Positions 1-14,400 are shown, counted from the stretch's first letter. The stretch is 64,000 bases of DNA from Apiospora phragmitis (GCA_038363925.1 JAQQWL010000015.1:1116001-1180000), one strand, 5' to 3'. The notes: generated by a model from the letters alone, not told the origin. A program made the numbers and translations.

Positions 1-3000
1 ACCAGCGTTCGTTGTCCCAAAGACGACATCCCGTGTACCAGTGTATTGTCCCAACAGAAGAGCCCAAGCAGACTTGATAGTGGCTGCTAAAGGGATATCT
101 GATTGACTCTGTCGAAAGCTCATGGTACGGGCTGTGTTAAAACGGGCATCGGCTTGGTAAGTGGGCGATGGCAGGTGAGGAAAGTCGCATGTCGTCGCGC
201 CAGCCAATTCGGTGGCCCAGAACTTTTCCGCGGTAATACGATCCTGGTCGTAAACGTGCCAAGCATAGTCGGAGAATGGGGGTGGCTTCTGAAGCGGCTT
301 CCACTGGTAGGCCTGCGAGAGTTGATCCATGATGAGTGAGAAAGACCACCCATCGTATATTGAATGATGCAGAGTGCACACCAAGTATTGCCTCTCTTCC
401 TCGGAGATTAAGGCGAAGCGAGCAAGTGCATCTCCATATTGAATCGGCTTCTTCTTGTCCATAGGAAGATACTCCTGAAGAGACTCCCCGCTCTTGATTT
501 CCATCCGGTCGTTGTACACAACCTGGTAGCGCTTCCCAAGTGCGCTGACAATCCTGGTTCGCAAGATGTCGTTGTTTCTTCTCACAGCCTTCCAGGCGTC
601 GATATACGCTTCAAGGTCAGTCTCTTCGGATATCGAAGTCACGAGCTGCAAAACATATGCACCTGACTGGCCCAGAGTGATCGACATCATTGCATCCTGC
701 AGCTCGGTGCAGGGATACACGTCTTGGATCTGGCCAGACTTCATATTGTGTTCCTCGATTGCCGCGTTGGTGACTGCGGTCTTCATTTCTTTGACGAAGA
801 CTTCATGACTGTCGTTGCGTGAGGGGTCGTCCGGTTTGAGGTTGATGAAGGAAGCCGCAGTGGCAAGTTCCTGAACGGTGGGGTGGTTGAAGACGTCCAC
901 GACAGTCATATGTAAATTCGCGTGCCGCGCCGCTGCCACTAGCCTGATGGCTTTGATTGAGTCGCCTCCACGGTGGAAGAAGTTGTCGGCAATTGACAGT
1001 GACTCAGGCTGAACGCCCAAAGCTGTAGCAAAGAGACCATGTAGACTCAGTTCCATAGGTGATTTCGGGGGACAGACCTCGGAAAGGCCAGTAAGTGCGT
1101 ATCGCGCAACACTATCCTCAGGAATCTGGCAGGCCAGGTTGATCAAAGCCTTTCGGTCGATCTTCGTCGACGCGCTAAGAGGGATGCGATTGACCGGTAT
1201 GAACATGGAGGGTATCATGAAAGAAGGGACTTTGGTCGCCATAGCTGTCGCTAATGCTTGAAGTCTCTTGAGCAAGTCGTCCGACATGGGCAAAGTGCGT
1301 GGCTTGCTGTTCAGATCGGTGGACTCTGAGGCGTTGATGAAGGCAACAAGCTGTCTGTCCCCAGCTTGGCCGGAGCGAGAGATCACTGCCGCAGCTACTT
1401 GCTTTAATGTCGACATGCTGGTCAAGATGCACTGCTCAACCTCGCCGAGTTCCATTCGCTGGCCGCGCAGCTTCACTTGGTCGCCATCCTTCCGGCCAAG
1501 AAAGTTGAGGGTCCCGTCTGCGTTGAGCCGTACCAGATCGCCCGTGCAATAGAACCTAGAGGTAAATCCTTGCTGGCTCAGCATGGGATTGGAAGTGAAC
1601 CATGCGGGATCTGAGATAAACGCAGCTGCAGTCTTCACAGGCTCGTTGATATAACCTCGTGCCACAGGTGGTCCGCCCAAGAGCAATTCACCCGGCGATC
1701 CTACTGGCGCAAGTCTCTGTGGGTTCCTAGGGTCCACGACCCACAGAGTCTGACCCAGGCGATGTCCCAGGTTCAACCCGCTGCGGGCGGTATCGATTCT
1801 GGGGTGCATGAGGGCGACAATGGAGCACTCGCATGGGCCATACGCATTCTTGAGGACCACCGAGTCGGACCAGGTCATCACATCATCAGCGGACATTGCT
1901 TCACCGCCAAGTAGCAGTGTACGGAGGTTGGGAACGTCAGAAGGCGTCAGGAGTCTCGCAAACGACGGAGTGAACAGTGCCCATGTGCAATTGGCCCGTC
2001 TTATGAACTCGGCTGTATCGTAGGATCTCTCGCTGTCGTTGGCGACGCAGATACATCCACCAGACATGAGAGGCATGATGGTCTCGCAGTAAAAGGCGTC
2101 CCAGGCATAGGAAGAGAACTGTAGGACTCGTGTCGTGTTGTTGATGTCTGCCGCTCTGGTCAAGGGCTCCACGTTACTCGCAATGGCTTGGTGCTCGATA
2201 ACCACACCTTTCGGCTTGCCAGTCGTGCCGCTGGTGAAGTTGATATAAGCCGAATTGTGCGGTTGGACGGATGTGACATTGGGACGCTCATCAATCATTG
2301 CGCTCAAGTTCATTGAATCGACGACAATGAATCTGACTTGGGTGTCGAGGCTGTCGCGGCATTTGTCAATGGTCGCTGGTGATACCAGTACTATGCGGGC
2401 AGCCATATCGTCGGCTATGCCTCTTAGGCGGGATTCGGGATGTGACGGGTCAAGTGCGACGACACAGCCACCGGCTTTCCAAACCGCCATCATGGATACA
2501 ATCGTCCAGGCAGATTTCTCAAAGCACAATACGACATTGGTCTCGGGACCCATGTCCATACTCAAGAGCTCGTTTGCTAGCTTGGTAGATAGAAGATCCA
2601 ATTCGGCATATGTCAGGCTCAAGTCGGTCGAGAAAACGGCTGGGGCAGTTGGCACCATCTGCACACGTCGCCTGAAAGTATCATGAAGACATTCGGACTT
2701 AGCGACGGGCGCTGGAGTATTGATGTCGATGTACTTGTGCAGAGTCTGGCTGCCAATGAGATCTACGCTGCCGATCTTGATATCTGGCTGGGCCATGATG
2801 GTTTGCAAGGCAAGTATAAGGGCCTCTCCGATGTTCTGGGCATAAGATGGGCTTAAAGCTGACGTCCAGTGAGCCATGTAGGCAGAGAATGACTTCTGGT
2901 TCAGCTCAAAATGCAGCGTGAGTGCGAACTCTGTGGGATCGTGGAACTCTAGTGGCCGAAGAGATATGGCGGAAGCAGAGTCGTCCTGGTCAGGGGTTCG

Positions 3001-6000
3001 TTGTAAGTCGAGAACAGTGTTAAAAAGTGGCTGTCCACCGAGCTCAAGAGCATGTTGCACCTCTGTCAAGGAACAGTATTGATGATCCAAACTTTCGGTC
3101 AGGCTTTGGTGCATAGCCTTCACCGCGTCTATTGCGGCTAGGCCATAGTCGACCTTAGCATGCGCAACAAGCATGTTGACGAGAACCCCCGCTATGTCTT
3201 CAATTCCATCGATTGGCGCATTGCGTCCGGATGTGAGATACCCAAAGGATACCCGATCCATCGAGGTGTAGGCGCTGAGGACCCTGGCCCAGGCCACCTG
3301 CAAGACAGCAAACGGGCTTACGCTATGCTGCTTGCAAAAGGCATGTACTGTGTCGGCGGAAATTCCAAGATCAAGAGGTTGTATTTCAAGATTATTCATG
3401 TCAGGTGATTCGGAAAGATTGGGGAGGCAGCATGGTTCTGCATCAGTAAGTTCAGCCTGCCAAAACGCCAAGTCGGAAACATGGTCTTGCCCCTGCATAT
3501 GTTGCAGAACCTGACTGAATCGTGGCACGCTTCCGTCAATTTCCAGCCCCTCGGCGTACGCCCGACTCAGGTCCCTGAAAAGTACTTGACAAGACTGTGC
3601 ATCGAGTATGCAGTGGCTGAAGTCAAATCGTACCAGAGCCCGACCCCCAGCTGTGCTGCAGATGTTGAAGCGGTGCATTAGCCGCCCCGAGGGGTAGTCG
3701 TTATTCCCTAGCGTCTTCCACAGCGAAAGGGCCTCGTCAACCGATTGAGACGTTGAAATGTTGATTTCCGGGATCACTCGAGGCAGAACCACTTGCACAT
3801 GGTACCCGGTATTGGTCGGGTGATCGACGAAGACGCTCCGCAATACTGGGTGTCGGTTGACGACTTGCATCCAAGCTTCACGTAGACGGGATGCATCGAT
3901 GGGGCTCCCTGCAGCTGAAACCACCTCCAATGTCTCATGCACTGCATAATTGCCCGAGTGCTTCCCTTGTGATAGGAGCAGGCCTTCTTGTATACCTGTA
4001 CAGGGGTAGGCCTCTTCAATCTCAAACGGGTTATCCCGTGGGCGCAGAGGTGTAAGTCGGGCCTCCAAGCTGTTGATAAACTTTGGCAGGCTGTCGTAAC
4101 CAAGTTGAAGGAGCGGGAAGTCGGACAGGCTGTAGAGTTTCGTCATGGCTGGCAACTCGGCTGCGAGGTTGGTTAAGGTGAGCTCAACCTTTTTGACCCA
4201 CTCGACAATCTGGTCTTGACGGCCCGATTTCGCGTTGAATGAGAAGTCAAACACCACTTGGCCGCCCTTAACAGCCGTCGTGATCTCAAACAGTGCCATT
4301 CGTCGAACGTCGGTAGAGAAATCCGGGGCTGGAAGAGGTAGCATTCGGAATAGCCCATCCGAATTCTCGAGCTGTTGATATTGCCCCTCGTAGTTGAAGA
4401 TGACCTCCATTGATCCGCCATCTAGGTGGCCTCGTGCCATGGCAGTATCCAGGAAGGTTTTGCTGGGAACCTCCTGGTTTCTTCTTGTGTCCTTAGTTGC
4501 TCGGATCGTCTGCATGAGATCCACGTGCTGTCCCGCCCATTTAATCGGGACGGATAGAGGCCAGATAGCTGTGAACCACCCAACAGTGCCGCTTGGATCC
4601 ATTCCATGAAACGCGTCATGATCTCGGCCATGACCTTCTACAAACACTGAAGGCACGTCACGATCTGCGAAGACCTCTGCGAACGTGTTGAGGATGGCCG
4701 CAACGAACAAGTCGGTGAGTTCCGTTCTCAGTGCGTTGTTGCAAGCACCAAGGATAAGGCCGGAAACATGTTGATCCAACGAAAACCCAAGCTGGCGGCT
4801 ATCTTCCTCGATGTTGGAGTTTCCCTCGAAATCCCAGTAGCTCCATGCCACGGTAGGATGCATTTTTCGACCCTGATCCTGACGTTCAGCTGCGTCATCT
4901 GGCTTAGCATCACGTTCTTTGGTGAGCTGGAGGTAGGGTGACGCTAGGGTCATGCTGGGAGCAGTGCCTGAAAGTGTATCCTCTAGGTCTTGAATGATGA
5001 TCCGCCAGGAAACGAGGTCGATGACCAGGTGATGGGCAACCATGTACAGATACTGTTGCTCGCCCCTGCTCATCAGTGTGGCTGTGAACACGGGACCATC
5101 TTCGATATTAAGTCGACACTGGACTAGGTTCGCATGCTGCTCCATTGGAATATCATCCGATATATCAACGTGGTCGAAGGTGAAAGACTGATGAACCACA
5201 TCATCATTTGGTCTTGCGATCTGTTGCGTCCACTTCCCAGTGGACGACTTGAGGAAGCGGGCTCGCAGCATAGGGTGTCGTTTAACGAGGGAATCAAGCG
5301 CGGAACGAAGACGGTCAAGTGGAATAGGTCTCCGCAATTCCAGCATGAAACTTTGGTTCCATCGGTTTGGTGCGCCCTGCTGGGTAGCGAAGAAGAGACT
5401 TTGAATTGGGCTCAACTCCACGGGCGTGTCGTATATCTCTTCGACGTTGTTAGATGCCGTAGAAGACCCTATCACCTCGGCACAAACTGCCAGGCTAGCA
5501 AGCGATTGGTCTCGCAGTACGTCTTGGACAGTGACCAGAAGTCTTTCAGCTCTGCAAAGCGACATGACGCGCATCGCTGTGACCGAGTCTCCGCCAACTG
5601 ATAGGAAGGTACTGGACCGGGCGATTGCTTCGATCGGGAGGTTGAGGACACGGCCCCAAATCCTCTGGATCTTCTGCTCGGTCTCTGACATCTTCCTCTT
5701 CGACTCTTCATTATTTTCGTTCCCATCGTCCGTAGATGATCGAGTCAGTCGGACAAAGGACTCCCGGCTCATTCTATCGACCCATTGTTGGAGGCCCTTG
5801 GTATAGACTTTACCCGAGCTGGTGATTGGCAGCTCTTGTAAAACTGCCCAGAGTGTAGGGATCATGTAAGTGGGGAGCGATCCAGCCAGCTTCTCTCGAA
5901 TCTCGGAGAGTACCTGAGCTGCGGCATTGCCGCTGTCATCCTCTGCGAACCGTATTTGAGTACCTGTGAACTTGTTCTCTCCATGTAGAGAAACAAGGCC

Positions 6001-9000
6001 CACGAGGCGCTCCTTGCAAAGGCCCTTGTAACCCTTCACGACAGCGCATTGCTTGACTTGTGCATGCGAGGCGATTTGGTACTCCACCTCGCCCAACTCC
6101 AGCCGCTGACCACGCAACTTGACTTGGTTGTCCTTCCGGCCCAGGATTTCAACGAAGCCATCACTATTGAGGCGGCCCAAATCACCTGTTCTGTACAGCC
6201 GAGAATAAGGATCGAACGAAGCATGCGACCATTGCGGCCTGTCGAAGAATACATCTGATGTCTTCTCAGGAGCGTTGAGGTAGCCCCGCGATACTCCTGG
6301 GCCCTGAACGCTGATTTCTCCAACGCACCCAATGGGCACCAGCTTGCCATGATCCGACGTGTCCGTAATCCAAACAGGCCCCGTCATGGCTTTTCCGATC
6401 AAAGATGGTTGAGACTTAGCGGTGAGTTTTGGGGAGCATGTCGACATGATCGCACTCTCAGCCGGGCCGTAGGCGTTGAAAACGGCGACAAACGGTGCCC
6501 ACGTCTCAAGTACCGTCCGGGAGAGTGGCTCTCCTCCCAGGACAAGGACCTCGAGGCTCGGCACCTGTTGTGGCGTGATCATGCTCATGACCGTCGATGT
6601 AGCAAGAACCCAATTGCAGCTTGTTCGCTGGATGAATCCAGACAGGTCGTTCATTCGGTCCTCTTCAGATGGAATGCAAACGCAACCCCCAAGAAGAAGG
6701 GCGGCAAACATATCAAATATGCTGGCATCGAAAGTATGGGCGGCAAACTGCAGGACGCGGGATTTCTCATTCATCTGCAATGCAGCCCCATAAGCCTGGC
6801 AATTCATCGCAATCGCTCGATGAACTGATACAACCCCTTTGGGGACACCTAATGCAAGTTAGTCATAACCTTCGGCGTTGTTAGGGTATATCTCACCAGT
6901 GCTACCCGATGTGTACACTACTAGTGCTGCAGAGTCGGCCCCCACCGCTTCGCGCGGTACGTCCTGGAACTCTGGAAGACCGCGGAGAAATGTGCTATCC
7001 ATGGAAATCACCACTACTTCTCTGTGCTGAAAGAGGAGATTGTGATCAGGGGAAGTGACGATAACATTGGCGTTTGTGTCATCAAGGATAGTGTTGAGGC
7101 GGTCTGAAGGGTGATTGGGGTCCAGCGGGACGGCGGCGCCCCCTGCTTTCAGAATTCCCAGAATGGCCACAGTCGTGTATAGTGACTTGGAGAAGCAGTA
7201 GGGTACTAGCGTCTCTGCCCTTACACCAAGAGAAACCAGATGATAAGAGAGCTGAGTTGACAATGTATCCAGTTGGCTATAGGTCAGGTGCCCATCGTGG
7301 GCTACCACGGCGCTTGCTGTGGGGCGTAACGCTGCTCGTTCATGGAAGATGCTATGTATGGTTGACTTACCTTGAGAAAATATACCATGCTTCGAAGTTG
7401 AATCGATGTTCCAGTCGACCATTTTCTGATACTGAGTTGACGAAACTACATCCAATTGCCCGGTCTTGTAGTCGCTATGAAAAACCACGGCGGTTATCAC
7501 TTGGGAAAGTGTATCGGCAAGTATCTCTGCCTGCGCTGGTGATATCCTATGAGTCCAATAGTCCAGCTGAACTGAGGGAGCCTCGGTAGCCGTGTCCACT
7601 ATGACGGCTATATCATACTGTTCTCACAATTAGCCATCGGAAGTAAAAGAAACACCGGATTGTCTTGCATACCTCCGTAGGCGAGTATACACTGAGCTGT
7701 TGAACCCCAAGACCAGCCTGGAAGTCAACTGAATCCAGTGACAATGCGTTCTGGAAGCCTATTACAGTATTGAAAACAAGTTCCCTGGGAAGATCAGCGG
7801 CCTTTTGTATGTCGGCAAGGGAAAGATGTTGAAAGTCGAGACTCTCTGTGGTGCGCTCGGCAACCTCTTTTAGGAGTGATATAACCGATTTTGACTGGTC
7901 AAACTGGACGCGGCACATCATTGTGCTCACGAAAGCCCCAGCAATGGACTCAATCGAGTCAATCGGCGCATCGCGACCTGAAGCTGTGTATCCAAAACAC
8001 ACATCATCCTTGCTCAGATATGCGCGCAAGACGACAGCCCAGGAAACCTGGAACATATGGAAAAGAGTGATTTCATGGCGGCGGCAAAAATCCGAAATGT
8101 CCTGTGAAAGAGACAAAAGGTTGACTTGTGCAGACATTAGTTCACTTTCTGGGGACAGGGACATGTCTCCATCCAGGAGAGTGGGAAAGTGGCAAGGCTC
8201 GACACCGTGAAGGTATTCCGACCAGTATTGGAGGCCACGGGAAGAGGGTTGGCAAAGAACATCATCAACAAATGGCCGGTACGCTGGGCCTGAACCAGGA
8301 GCCAGCTTGCCATCGTACGCAAGCTTCAGATCGCGCATCATGATGTCGAGCGATCCACCGTCGGTGATGGCATGGCTGATGTCCAGTCGGACGTAATGCC
8401 TGCCGGACGGTGTAGCGATGACGGTGAAGCGATGACCCAGCTCGCCAAACTCGACCATCGCGTGGCCATGGTCGCCCAGGAACAAGAGGCGTTCCTCGCT
8501 CACATCATCGGTCATGATGCGCAGGACTCGAAAGTCGGCCTTGACGCGCCGAAGGACGATTTGCTCGAATGGAGACTCGGCCGTGTTGCCTTCGACAAAG
8601 ACGGTGCGCAGTGCGGCATGTCGGTCAACAACGGACTGCCAAGCTTCCTGGAGGCGTCTCATGTCAATCCTGTCATTGCGCTTGCAGATGGAGAATTCGA
8701 ACAGAATGCGCATCATGTACGCGCCAGGCGTCTTCGCTTGAGCAATGAGAATGCCCAGCTGCGTTGGCGAGCAGGGGTACATGTCTTCAACTTCAGTGTC
8801 GGCGCCATGTTTGAACGAAAGATGATCGAGACGCTCATGGTGCTCGTCAGCAATCTTCAAGTTGTGGATTTTGTTGTTGATCGTCTCGGCAGTCGTGGCG
8901 TCCCTCGTTGAATGTGGTTCTGGTTGAGGTTGTGGCTGTTGTTGTGAGGCGGTGGTTGTGGCTGGTGCCGCCACCTGCTTGGCAGCTGCTGCGAGCCCCT

Positions 9001-9328
9001 GAATCGTCGTCCCCCGCATGACATCTTTCACGAGCACCCTCACGCCGGAGCGGCTCAATAGGGAAACAACTTTCATCGCTGCCACTGAGTCTCCCCCGAG
9101 ACTGGCAAACGACTGTGTTTTTCTGATTAGATCCATTGGTATTCCTAGGGCTTTGGACCACACTTCGTGGATTTGCTGCCCCAGGTTCGCAGCTGCGGAT
9201 GCTCCAGACTCTTCTTGAGCATCTGCTCGGGACTTGGCTGGGAGCACTGGTTTCTCGAAAGGCTTTCCAGCGTCCGCTGTGGGTGTCTTTTCTGCAAGCC
9301 TGTAGCCTGCGTCGCTAGAGGCTCCCAT
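1..9328 (-). CDS. Nonribosomal peptide synthetase, N-terminal part (T-C-A-T-E-C-A-T-C, cut by window edge)
   Basis: Large cytosolic assembly-line enzyme that builds a peptide from amino acids held as thioesters. Reading frame is open to the left edge; 3075 codons are visible after removing two introns, 7618-7672 and 6849-6896. The second lies inside the A3 motif and restores YTSGSTGVPKGV. Domains in order, with approximate plus coordinates: T (LGGDS near 9090), C1 (SHAITDGGS near 8370), A1 (about 7380-5850; A4 motif FDASIFDMF with the amine-binding Asp), T1 (VGGDS near 5590), E (HHLVIDLVSW near 5020 and VGWFT), C2 (SHCILDAQS near 3605), A2 (about 2680-1130; YTSGTTG-type A3 reads NFTSGTTGKPKGV), T2 (RGGDS near 960), C3 (HHSIYDGWS near 360, incomplete). 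The E domain implies that residue one is epimerised to the D form. Start codon 9328 is uncertain because a good intron lies just upstream. Substrates and product cannot be named. Confidence 0.93.
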
Positions 9329-11459
9329 TATTCCTAGTCTTAGAAGAGTGTCGGGACGAGGAAACGTTAGTCTAGTGAGAAGTACAGTGGCTGTGTTGAT
9401 CTTGACTTACAATATCGTTACAATAAGGTGAGGAGAAATAAGAATGATCTGCCTCCAAGTTCGTGTATGATCTTCTGGAGACGTAAATACGCACAACGAG
9501 GTAGTTTACTTGGCTATTCGAATGTAATCTGCGGGATGCAGTGCAGCTACACTGCAGATTGGACGACACGCTGTATGCTGCTAAACATGAGATGTCCGAG
9601 TGGAGTGTATGTATGTGTAACAAGCAGGTAATCCTTCGGTGGAGATATTCGAATAAAAGTGTTGACTAAGTCGGGTTGATATTGAAGTTGATCTTCTCGT
9701 GGATTCAATAAGGAATCAAAGGCCCAGCTTAGCAAGGTCTGGTGATGATCTTTTGTTCCAGACTTCTGGGGGCAGTTATGGGGATCGACGGAGATTAACG
9801 CAGGGCAAGAAAGATACGATGCAATAGGTTTCTCGAACAAAGTCACGGTTGCACTCGGTTACATAATGGAATGGTCATATGCAATACTGTATACGAAGTG
9901 AGCACCTAAAAGGGGCAAACAAGCAAAATACCACCCTCCTTGATTATGACCCGTAAGCCGGCCATCTGACTCGGTCATGGGAAGCTATAGTACTGTGTGT
10001 ATGCATGGTTCGACGGAGGCGCAGATACCTCGGATCGAGACGCTTCGCTAACCCCAGATTCGGTAGTTTAGCGGAAATCCACCCGCAGAAAACTCTTCCC
10101 TGTTCCCAGCCGGATGGGACCAGCGAGGATCGAGACCTTTCCAGGCACATTTCAGCTCACCTGGCCAAGATCATATTATGATGATGCGCACAATACTTGT
10201 CCTACGCTCGCCTTTCCTTCCTGTTCAGGACGGTAGGGCCGATGTATATGATTCCGAAAGCGAAGTATCGTGTACCAGAGCAAGACACTACAACATTGGA
10301 GCGGCCCGCCTTTGCCCCTGAGCGCCGGAAGCTGAAGCAACGGAGGCAAGGATCGGCGAGATAGGTGTTCGCGCAGGACGCCATGACAGTTTCGCCCCGG
10401 ACGATCGGTTTGCACATGAGGCTTCCTAATCTTCAGCGACCATGAAAGCAGGTCGGTATATGTACAGTGACGCCAGTGGCTCGGTCAGCCAATATAGTTC
10501 GACACGTGCTGACAACGCCACTACAAGACCAAATTTCTTGATTTTACCAAAGGAACATACACAGAAGCTCAACGATGATGCAGGTGTGGTGGTGCTGGTC
10601 GACAAATCGGGGTTAACTCCTATACCGTTTCGCCTCGTAGCTGGACGTGGGTAGGCAGCCACCGTCAATAGCCGGCCAAAAGAGGTGGATGCCAGATATT
10701 TAGCCGCATGCGGTCAGCATTGCAAAGAAACGTAAATCTATAAAAAGAAAAAGAAAAGATGGGGATCGATATATGCAGGCTCGTGTCGTGGGTCGGCCGT
10801 ACTAACGGGGGCTGACCACAAAAGGTCAAGTATACGCGAACCAATCATCCGCCCTACAGTTCCGCCTAGACCTAAAGACTACTGTTCCCGCCTTGGATCT
10901 ACATGGATAGTAGAGATGAAAAGATGGGAGTTCCATCAATATCTTACCAAGCATTTGCTCATAAGACCCAGATCCAAGAAGCACGAATTATCCACCGCGG
11001 CTTGCACACGGTTCTGTCTAATGACTGCAGCATGCAACAATCCGGTTTCGCGGCGGGCGTCTCGGCTCTTCTTTGACGGTCATCCCAATAGTGCTCGATT
11101 CGATATAGCTGAAGTCCATCGCCGGGGTTCTAGCCCAGCTGCCAGCCCCGCCCATGCTGCCAAGTCCTGCGGGTCCTGAGACACCCTCCCTTGTCATCTA
11201 GCATCGCCGATGCGGTGATACTCCAGAGCCCCGGGTATTCCGCAGAGGTTGGGGTGGCTGAAAGTGGCATTGCGGCTCTGTAAATGGTGCCACCTCGCTC
11301 TCTACTGCTGATCTTCTGTCGCCAGCTGGCATTGACGATCGATCTACCTTCATCGCCGGGCCCCCCTTGCATATGCGTTCAAAGAAGTTGAATCTGCTCG
11401 AAATTTGCAAGATATATGCCTTACAGATTAGTTGGAAGTGACCAGATCGACCCATAACC
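9329..11459. promoter_or_regulatory. Shared intergenic region between NRPS and ABC transporter
   Basis: About 2.1 kb separating two divergent genes, of ordinary base composition. Only short open frames occur here (largest about 100 codons) and none shows a recognisable motif. It must hold both promoters. I see no strong palindromic operator that I could assign to a regulator. The spacing and divergence suggest possible co-regulation of synthesis and export, which is inference. Confidence 0.5.
9339..9410 (-). other. Candidate intron in the NRPS 5' leader
   Basis: On the minus strand a consensus GTAAGT donor begins at 9410. A GACTAAC-type branch point lies near 9370, and AG acceptors end at 9339 or 9334, just before the chosen ATG at 9328. 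This may be a 5'-UTR intron, or it may mean that the protein starts in an exon further upstream. The frame upstream shows no adenylation-domain motifs, so the protein probably does begin near its first T domain. Only transcript data can settle it. Confidence 0.4.
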
Positions 11460-14400
11460 ATGGCTTCCAACGCAGATAGTACCTCATCCGCAATGAGCTG
11501 CCCCCCAGCCGTTGACGATGTCTTCGGACCGCCCGTTGATGAGTGTGCTCGAACCTTCGACTTCACTTTACTATTCGAAGAGACGGTCTTATCTATCCTG
11601 CCATCGGCAGTGTTTCTGATACTTGGGGCGATTCGCATAGCAACATTGTTTACCAGGAAATCTTGGGTCGGAGGCGTGATTCTTCGGACGATCAAGCTGG
11701 TATGTTCTTACGACAACTCTGCTATGGGTGATCCCAGAGCTAACTACTTTACAGTTGATCATCGGAGTTCTCCTAGCGTTTTCCGTTGCGTTACTCGCTC
11801 TATGGGCTGTCGGTGATGCATCGTCTCCCCAACGAACCAGGGCGACGGTCCCAGCCGCTGCGCTGAGCATGGTGGACTGCTTTGCTTTCATGGCCCTTTC
11901 GTACATGGAACATGGAAAGTCTTTGGGACCACCGCTGCTCATGGATACCTATCTCCTTATATCGATTCTGTTCGATATCGTGCGCATCAGGACTCTGTGG
12001 ATGGCCGACACATCAAGGGCCATCTCAGCCCTTTTCACAGTGACGATGGGGTTAAAGATTGGTCTTCTTGCTCTCGAGGAGCTTCGGAAAGATCGATGGC
12101 TCGGTCCGGAAATCAAACAGTGCGGCAATGAGATTACTGGTGGGATCTTCACACGGACCCTGTTTTCCTGGGTCAACAGGATGCTGTGGAGAGGCTATTC
12201 CAGCGCATTGTCAGTTCTATCACTCCAAGACGTCGACCCGAACCTCCTATCGCCATCGCTGTGGAACAAAGTACGGCAACCTGTGGAGAAATGTAAGTAA
12301 TTCCCACACAGAATGTCGTTATCCTCATGACTGACTTTCGCAGTGATTTCAGGGGATGAAAGATCGCTGTTGGTGGCAGTGTTTTGGGCGCTCAAGTGGC
12401 AGCTTTTCGCGCCAATTTTTCCCTATTTGATGGTGGTAGCATCTCAGCTTGCACAACCCTATCTCATCCGTACCATCCTTGACTACCTAAGTGCACCATA
12501 TGATGGAACCGAATATCAAAACAACATTGGTCACGGGCTTATTGCAGCCTATGGGCTCATCTATCTCTGTATAGCAGTAAGTCGACTTCACATGGAACTG
12601 AACGGTTTCCCTAACAGGTCGCACAGGTTGCCACCGCATGGGGCCAGCACCTCTCCTATCGATTTACCGTAATGCTGCGAGGTGTTCTTGTGGCCACCAT
12701 ATATCGAAGGACGCTCTCTATGAGTCTTTCCGTCGCCGAAGATGCCACAGCGCTCAGTCTGATGAGTACAGACGTGGAACGAATCGTTATGGGCATGGTC
12801 CATATCCATGATTGTTGGTCAACCATCGTGCAGGTCGGAATTGCTATGTGGATCTTATATACGGAAGTAGGGGCAATTTTCATCGCCCCTATTGTGCTTG
12901 CTCTGGGTAAGACCGCTTATAGTCCATCTCCAGGCCGAAGTCGAGACTAATACCTGGCGTGTAGTCTGTACCTTTGCAGCAGTTGGGCTTTCCAGTTTTG
13001 CAGGCGCTTTTCAGGCGTCGTGGATGGAAGTGCTGGAACAACGAGTTGGTGAGTGTAGGCCGCCGCGAAACTGAGATCATCGCTAACACTCGATAAAGCC
13101 ATTACATCCTCCTTGCTTGGCTCCGTGAAGTCAGTGAAAATGCTGGGTTGGGCGAAACGTTCCACGGAACTTATCCAGCAACTGCGACTGGCTGAAATCC
13201 TGTCGGCCCGCAAATTCAGGTTGATGCTCCTTGGAGTCGTCACTGTTTGTAAGTCACTATCCGAGTGCAGGTACAGTCCCGCTCTAACATGATGGTCCTA
13301 GCCTTTTTGCCTGTGACTTTGGCTCCAGTTCTCACTTTTGGCGTGGTGGCGGCGCAGTCTCACGGCGATAGCAATACCTTCTTGGGATCAAACCGCATCT
13401 TCACTACGCTCTCGCTGCTGGCACTCATCACCCAGCCACTTGACCTCATTTTTGCCTTTGTCCCGGAGATTCTAGCCGCCGTGGCGTGTTTCAAGAGAAT
13501 CGAGAACTACTTGAGGCAAAGGCCTTCTTCAGCTCCATCTTCTTCGGATCAGGCGAACCCGGCGGCATCACACGAGACACTGTCTCACAAGTCCTCGGGT
13601 GAGGGCTCGAATGCGGATGGGTGGAACAGCGAGAAGCCGCTCCCAGCAGGGGAAGCGATTCGGCTGCAAGATGCCGCATTCGGGTGGTCGAGGGATGCAG
13701 GTCCCGTACTACGCTCGCTGAACCTGCGCGTGCCATCCCACGGCCTGACCATGGTCATCGGGCCAATCGCGTCGGGCAAGTCCACCCTGCTCAAAGGCAT
13801 CCTGGGCGAGACCCCGCTGCGCCGCGGCGTCGTCCAGCTGGCCAGCAGCAATAGTAGTAATACTGCTCCACCCCTGCGCAGCAGCGTCGCATTCTGCGAC
13901 CAGACGCCTTGGCTGGCGAATGAGACGCTGCGCGCCAATGTGATAGGTTTTTCGCATTTCGACGCAGCTTGGTACGCCACGGTGATTCGCTCGTGCGCCC
14001 TCGAGGAGGACTTCCAGCAGTTCCCTGAGGGCGACCAGATCGTCATCGGCAGCAACGGCCTTAGTCTCAGTGGCGGACAGAAACAACGAGTCGTAAGTGG
14101 TGGATTTGTCAGACCCGGCGAGGGGGGGTACCCGCCCCTACTAACGAAGCTAGGCAATCGCACGAGCCGTTTACTCGAAGAGGGATCTAGTGCTTTTCGA
14201 CGACGTCTTCAGTGGTCTGGACATGCATACTCAGTCTCACATTATTCGCGAAGTCTTTGGTCCCGAGGGCCTGCTCAAAGCCCGAGGCACAACATCCGTA
14301 TTGGTGACACATGCAGGTAGGGCCCCCCACACCTCCTGCAGACCTGATCCGGGAACCAGACTGACAGCTGCACTAGTCCACCTTCTGGACCACGGCGACT

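Noticed and set aside
10176..10417. Small minus-strand frames of 71-80 codons between NRPS and transporter
   Set aside because: Two overlapping frames of similar length, no motif, no splice-linked partner. Not enough to call a gene.
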